A DNA stretch of 17,383 bases, from positions 1 through 17,383 of the forward strand of contig SHXF01000089.1 in NCBI GenBank assembly GCA_009693435.1, written 5' to 3'. This stretch comes from Betaproteobacteria bacterium (GTDB taxonomy: Bacteria; Pseudomonadota; Gammaproteobacteria; Burkholderiales; SG8-39). Positions 14,024-17,383 of the stretch are shown in pieces (position 1 is the stretch's first letter; each line of letters begins with the position of its first letter). Under the pieces are notes generated by a model. That model was not told the DNA's origin. It made no database searches and was given only the letters and a program-made list of their open reading frames with translations. Made by a program: the position numbers and the translations under genes.

Positions 14024-15139
14024 ATGATGCCGCTGATCCAATATCCACGCGTGCTGTTCGACTTCGGCGCGGTCCGGGCGCTGCCTGAAGAACTGGCGCA
14101 GTTCAGGATCGCGCGGCCGCTGTTCGTCACCGATCCCGGCCTGGTGCGTCACGGCGTGTTCGACAAAGTCCGCGCAGCGATGCCTGCGGGATCCACGCTG
14201 GCGGTGTTCGATCAGACGCCGGAGAATCCGACTGTCGACGGCGTGGAGCGCGCGCTGGCGCTGTACCGCGACCGCGGCTGCGACGGGCTGGTAGCCGTCG
14301 GCGGCGGCTCGGTCATCGACACGGCCAAGGCTGCGGCGGTGGTTGCGGGACTCGGCGGCAAGGTCGATGACTATCTCGGTCATCCGGAACGGATAACGGC
14401 CAGCGTCGTGAGCCTGATCGCCGTGCCCACCACCTCCGGCACCGGCAGCGAAGTGTCGCGCGGCGCGGGCATACACTCGACATCTTCCAGCCGCGGCAGT
14501 TCCATCGGCGGACCCTGGGTCGTCCCCAGGGTCGCGATTTGCGATCCCGAGCTGACCCTGACCTTGCCGAAATTCCTGACCGCCGGCACCGGCATGGATG
14601 CGCTGTCGCATGCAGTCGAGGGCTACCTCGCCAAAGCGGTCAACCCGGTGGGCGACGCGATGGCGCTCGATGCGGTGAAACGTGCCTGGACCTGGCTGCC
14701 GCGCGCGGTGGACAACGGCTCGGACCGCGAAGCGCGCTGGCAGATGATGATGGCCTCGATGCAGGCGATGCTGACCGCCAAGGGACTGGGATCGGCGCAC
14801 GCGCTTGCCAACACCTTCGGCGATCAGGGCCTGCACCACGGCACCTTGGTGACCATGGCGCTGCCCGCGGTGCTGCGGATGCTCGCGCCGCGCTTGCCCG
14901 AGCGCATGAGCGCGCTGGCCGGCGCGATGATGCTCGCCCCCGGAGAGAACCCGGCGGACGCGATAGGAGCGATGAACGCGCGTCTCGGCCTGCCCAGGAC
15001 GCTGCGCGAGTACGGCTACAAGATGACCGACATCAATGAGCCCGCAACGGACGCGCACCAGAGCTTCTTCAATATTCCTGCGCCCTATCACCCGACACTC
15101 GCCGAATACCGCTCACTGATCGAAGCCATGCTGGGCTAA
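14024..15139 (+). CDS. iron-containing (group III) alcohol dehydrogenase
   Basis: A 371-residue protein, normal for the family. The NAD-binding domain shows DGLVAVGGGSVIDTAKA and PTTSGTGSEVSR. Metal ligands by family alignment from memory are Asp192 and His196 (GMDALSHAVEG), His259 (GSAHALAN) and His272 (LHHGT). The second His of the classic HxxxH (position 267 in E. coli FucO) is Asn263 here, which I believe is seen in a known subgroup. AGGAG lies about ten bases before the ATG at 14024; the adjacent ATG at 14027 is an alternative. It would reduce or oxidise a short-chain alcohol/aldehyde with NAD(P). No partner genes adjoin it. Substrate unknown. Confidence 0.9.
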   Translation: MMPLIQYPRVLFDFGAVRALPEELAQFRIARPLFVTDPGLVRHGVFDKVRAAMPAGSTLAVFDQTPENPTVDGVERALALYRDRGCDGLVAVGGGSVIDTAKAAAVVAGLGGKVDDYLGHPERITASVVSLIAVPTTSGTGSEVSRGAGIHSTSSSRGSSIGGPWVVPRVAICDPELTLTLPKFLTAGTGMDALSHAVEGYLAKAVNPVGDAMALDAVKRAWTWLPRAVDNGSDREARWQMMMASMQAMLTAKGLGSAHALANTFGDQGLHHGTLVTMALPAVLRMLAPRLPERMSALAGAMMLAPGENPADAIGAMNARLGLPRTLREYGYKMTDINEPATDAHQSFFNIPAPYHPTLAEYRSLIEAMLG

Positions 15140-15378
15140 GTCGGAAGTACAGGCCTCGCATGCGACCTGGGCCGCTGGAAGACTAGGCACTCCCGTGTAG
15201 GAGCAGTATTTTTATTGCAGATCACAAGTGAGGCTCCGGAGGCCAATCGGCACTGGTCGCCTCGCCTTACCTGTCGCCGGGTCAAAGTGGGCTCAACACC
15301 CCAGCAATACCCCCACCCTTTGTCAACGATCGATGCGTAATCGACGAACATCGACTGTCAATGACGAAAGGTCATTCC

Positions 15379-15668
15379 ATGGCTGCAATCGCCTTTATCG
15401 ACAGCGCATTCCACAACGTTAAGCGTGGCATCCGGAAAGCAAGTCCGCCCACCTCATCGAAGCACTTGCTGCTGCAAGTGACTTCGAATTACATGCCGCC
15501 CTCAGAGCGAAGCTTCTAGACTCAAACACGCTTGATCCCGATTTCGTTTTATTGAATGACGACGCGTTCATTCGAAGACTGTATGAGCTTGAAAAGGAGG
15601 GCCAGTGCCAGCCGATGAAGACTTCAACTGGTTTGAGAGCATCAGCTACCCCAACAAAGGCGATGTGA
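15379..15668 (+). pseudogene. 5' part of a frame-disrupted gene of the 'glyoxalase-superfamily-like' type
   Basis: An ATG at 15379 (MAAIAFIDSAFHNVK) runs out of frame near 15424, and a protein-like segment continues in another frame from 15426: WHPESKSAHLIEALAAAS, FELHAALRAKLLD, DDAFIRRLYELEKEGQ. That frame has no usable start of its own. One missing base near 15424-15426 would fuse them (HNVKR|WHPES). It then meets the downstream ORF at about 15605, where one more missing base would give EGQ|LPADEDFNW. From memory the joined sequence resembles proteins annotated as glyoxalase-superfamily with an N-terminal KSSHLTEALAAA-like segment; I am not certain of the family and infer no function. The region is visibly less GC-rich than the rest. 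Confidence 0.5.
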
Positions 15669-16138
15669 TCGTCACCAAATCGAGTGCATGGCACAAGTTG
15701 CCTTACACCAACACACAATCCCGCGCATGGAGAAATGCGATGGTCGCAGCAATTAATGAAGGTATTCGAACGCGCCTATTCACAATCCGACCTGGTGACA
15801 ATAGGTGGCCTAGCCAAAAGAATGAAAAGGCTCGTGTATTTCGCTTCATCTTGGGCGACATTCCTGCGGTGGCCACGGTCTCGGACATTGGCTACGACGA
15901 ACTGAGTATCCACTGCGCATTTTGGCCAACAGCAACGGGAGAAAAATGGATTGGTGCCTGCGGTGCTGGATTCGATACCGGAGAGGTACTTTCCACCGGT
16001 TGGCTGGAACGGAAAGATGGGGCATGGCTGCCATTTAATAGTGCCCAGCAATTAAATTGCCGCAAGAACCGCTTGGCCTATGTTGCCGCACTCGATATAT
16101 CAGCGAACGGATATGGCGATCGCTGCAATCTCAAGTAA
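15605..16138 (+). CDS. C-terminal part of the same disrupted gene, or a separately translated protein of unknown function
   Basis: 177 residues from a GTG at 15605, with a near-ideal ribosome site (AAGGAGG, ending about five bases before). The protein is soluble, Trp-rich and compact: SRAWRNAMVAAINEGIRT, RPGDNRWPSQ, VSDIGYDELSIHCAF, STGWLERKDGAWLPF. The last part looks like a conserved domain repeated in the 'glyoxalase-superfamily-like' proteins mentioned for the upstream fragment. It overlaps that fragment by 64 bases in another frame. Either it is the remainder of a broken gene, or the GTG allows it to be made alone. No catalytic residues are assigned. Confidence 0.55.
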   Translation: MPADEDFNWFESISYPNKGDVIVTKSSAWHKLPYTNTQSRAWRNAMVAAINEGIRTRLFTIRPGDNRWPSQKNEKARVFRFILGDIPAVATVSDIGYDELSIHCAFWPTATGEKWIGACGAGFDTGEVLSTGWLERKDGAWLPFNSAQQLNCRKNRLAYVAALDISANGYGDRCNLK

Positions 16139-16296
16139 TAGTGTCATGGCGAGCAAGGCCCTCGCCATCCAACGAGCGGTGCCCGCAGCTGTGGAGATCG
16201 CCTTCCCTGAATAGTCCATCGGAGGTACTGCAAGCGGTGGGACTTTGGTGGATACTTCCTATTCACGCTTCGACATCAACCAACCAAGTTACAGCG

Positions 16297-17283
16297 ATGC
16301 CCGAAATGTCAGCGCATAAGCGGACCTATGTTCAATATGGGCTGTGGGGTTTTGTTATTGGCGTCGCGTTCATGCTCGTGCTGATACCGACACTTTTGGA
16401 GGACATCGAGAGAGGGGCTATCTTGCGCGAAGCTCCGCTGGCGGGAATCGATATATTCTTGTCTATGGTTAAGGCTGGCGTTGTCGGGACCCTAATTGGG
16501 CTGGCGATGGTGTACGTTCACGTCACTGGTGAGAAACGGCGCCTCGACCGAATATCGAAAAAACAGACTGCACTTAGCGCGGAGGTCCCGATGGAAACCG
16601 CAAAAACAAAACACACACACATCAAACCCTGGCAGGGCGCAGCCGTTGTTGGCGTACTAGGTCTGATGGGGCATGGCATCGGCTTCGCCGGTCCTGCAGA
16701 TTTTCTATATTTTGTCTTCGGAACAACTATATGGGGTGGGCTGGCTGCACTCGTGATTTGGTTTTTCCAGCGCAAGAATAAAGCGGCCAGAGATGTGCTG
16801 GTTCCTTCGCAGACGACAGGGAATCACACTACAGACGAACAGTGGTGGTACGTGCTTGGTGAGACGCGACTTGGGCCCGTTTCTCGTGACAATCTTGTAT
16901 CACTACATTTAGATGGCGTTTTGAGTCTTGACAATCTAGTCTGGACAGAAGGAATGCCGCAATGGCTTTCCCTAGTCGAAGTCGATGTCTTGCGGGCCGA
17001 CCTATTGAATGCTCTTCGAAGAACAGGATCGGTCGAACCTCCGCCCCTTCCGTCAAATTATTTGCCGAAACTACCTCAGAGCCGCGAACGAACATCAGGC
17101 AGAAAGGAGGAAGTTAGGCATACGAAGGAGCAAATGAAGCCACATTCGAAATCCGCAGCAATAACAGCCGTCAAATGGGCGGCGGGATTATCCGCAGGTT
17201 TTATTCTAGGGCCTATCGTAATGAGCCTCACTAGCGGGAATGGCACTTACTTTAGGTTCGCAGCGATAGAAGCGGCGGTGTAA
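16297..17283 (+). CDS. multi-pass membrane protein with a GYF_2 (DUF4339)-type domain
   Basis: A 328-residue protein from the ATG at 16297 (MPEMSAHKRTYV), preferred over the upstream open frame because it leads into the first membrane helix; MSAHKR at 16312 is also possible and neither start has a clear ribosome site. Likely membrane helices: about 16-36 (GLWGFVIGVAFMLVLIP), 53-75, 110-130 and 133-155. Then a soluble domain (about 182-232) reads WWYVLGETRLGPVSRDNLVSLHLDGV and ends LVWTEGMPQWLSLVEV, the GYF_2 pattern (WYV...GPVS...DNLVW..GMPQW) thought to bind proline-rich partners. A Pro-rich linker (PPPLPSN) and a last hydrophobic segment follow. Function unknown. The base composition is lower in GC than the catabolic genes, suggesting acquisition. 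Confidence 0.65.
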   Translation: MPEMSAHKRTYVQYGLWGFVIGVAFMLVLIPTLLEDIERGAILREAPLAGIDIFLSMVKAGVVGTLIGLAMVYVHVTGEKRRLDRISKKQTALSAEVPMETAKTKHTHIKPWQGAAVVGVLGLMGHGIGFAGPADFLYFVFGTTIWGGLAALVIWFFQRKNKAARDVLVPSQTTGNHTTDEQWWYVLGETRLGPVSRDNLVSLHLDGVLSLDNLVWTEGMPQWLSLVEVDVLRADLLNALRRTGSVEPPPLPSNYLPKLPQSRERTSGRKEEVRHTKEQMKPHSKSAAITAVKWAAGLSAGFILGPIVMSLTSGNGTYFRFAAIEAAV

Positions 17284-17370
17284 GTGTTTGAATAGGCAGG
17301 GGTGGCCGACCCAAGGATTGATAGGATGGTTGTTAGCAGACAGCCAAACCATCGCCCCGAAAGGCCAGCC

Positions 17371-17383
17371 ATGACGGATCGTA
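17371..17383 (+). CDS. possible first codons of a gene cut by the window end
   Basis: ATGACGGATCGT begins after AAAGGCCAGCC, a weak ribosome site, and runs off the window after four codons. Upstream, GATGGTT (17325-17331) and AACCATC (17347-17353) form an inverted repeat. Nothing identifies the gene; a mobile-element ORF is one possibility. Confidence 0.25.

Noticed and set aside
13934..15091. 385-codon minus-strand open frame opposite the alcohol dehydrogenase
   Set aside because: Biased His/Arg/Gly composition typical of antisense frames; the plus strand encodes an intact enzyme.
1..17383. tRNA or rRNA genes
   Set aside because: No cloverleaf-like GGTTCGA(A/T)TCC segments with acceptor stems and no rRNA-like stretches were seen by eye.

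Overview
The window is GC-rich, densely packed bacterial DNA. It probably comes from a betaproteobacterium of the Burkholderiales/Nitrosomonadales type. The hints are a Bug/TctC-type extracytoplasmic receptor beside a flavin-dependent catabolic enzyme, the overall gene style, and several small palindromic repeat families. Assignments rest on motif reading and memory of families; no searches were run.

Layout. (1) 1-1110: a possible CDS tail, then a minus-strand HepT-MntA (HEPN/nucleotidyltransferase) toxin-antitoxin pair with a recognisable promoter. (2) 1396-2990: two plus-strand genes, a J-domain protein and a small PII-like (PG0541-type) protein. (3) 2995-4982: a minus-strand pair, a quinone-oxidoreductase-like MDR enzyme followed by a signal-peptide-bearing COG4798-type methyltransferase, punctuated by three copies of one exact 54-bp palindromic element. 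One copy lies inside the methyltransferase signal-peptide coding sequence. (4) 5104-7350: a Bug receptor and an acyl-CoA-dehydrogenase-fold monooxygenase-like enzyme, probably one uptake/catabolism unit. (5) 7493-10515: a Spy/CpxP-like protein, an OmpR-type response regulator and a sensor histidine kinase, which together resemble an envelope-stress circuit. A tandem array of three 36-bp-spaced hairpins separates regulator and kinase. (6) 10713-12826: a 28-codon ORF, a second COG4798-type methyltransferase whose lipoprotein signal is broken by one base, and an M48-like lipoprotein that has lost the first histidine of HEXXH. (7) 12981-13730: a VapBC toxin-antitoxin pair on the minus strand with a palindromic operator. 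(8) 14024-15139: an iron-type alcohol dehydrogenase. (9) 15140-17383: a more AT-rich, accessory-looking end with a frame-disrupted gene, a membrane protein carrying a GYF_2-type domain, and possibly the first codons of another gene.

No complete new multi-gene defence or metabolic system stands out. The most distinctive signals are the hairpin array plus overlapping leader ORF in the two-component operon, the frame-preserving 54-bp palindromes, and the inactivated-looking metallopeptidase. Three separate one-base frame breaks (near 10975, 15425 and 15606) could be real decay or sequence error.
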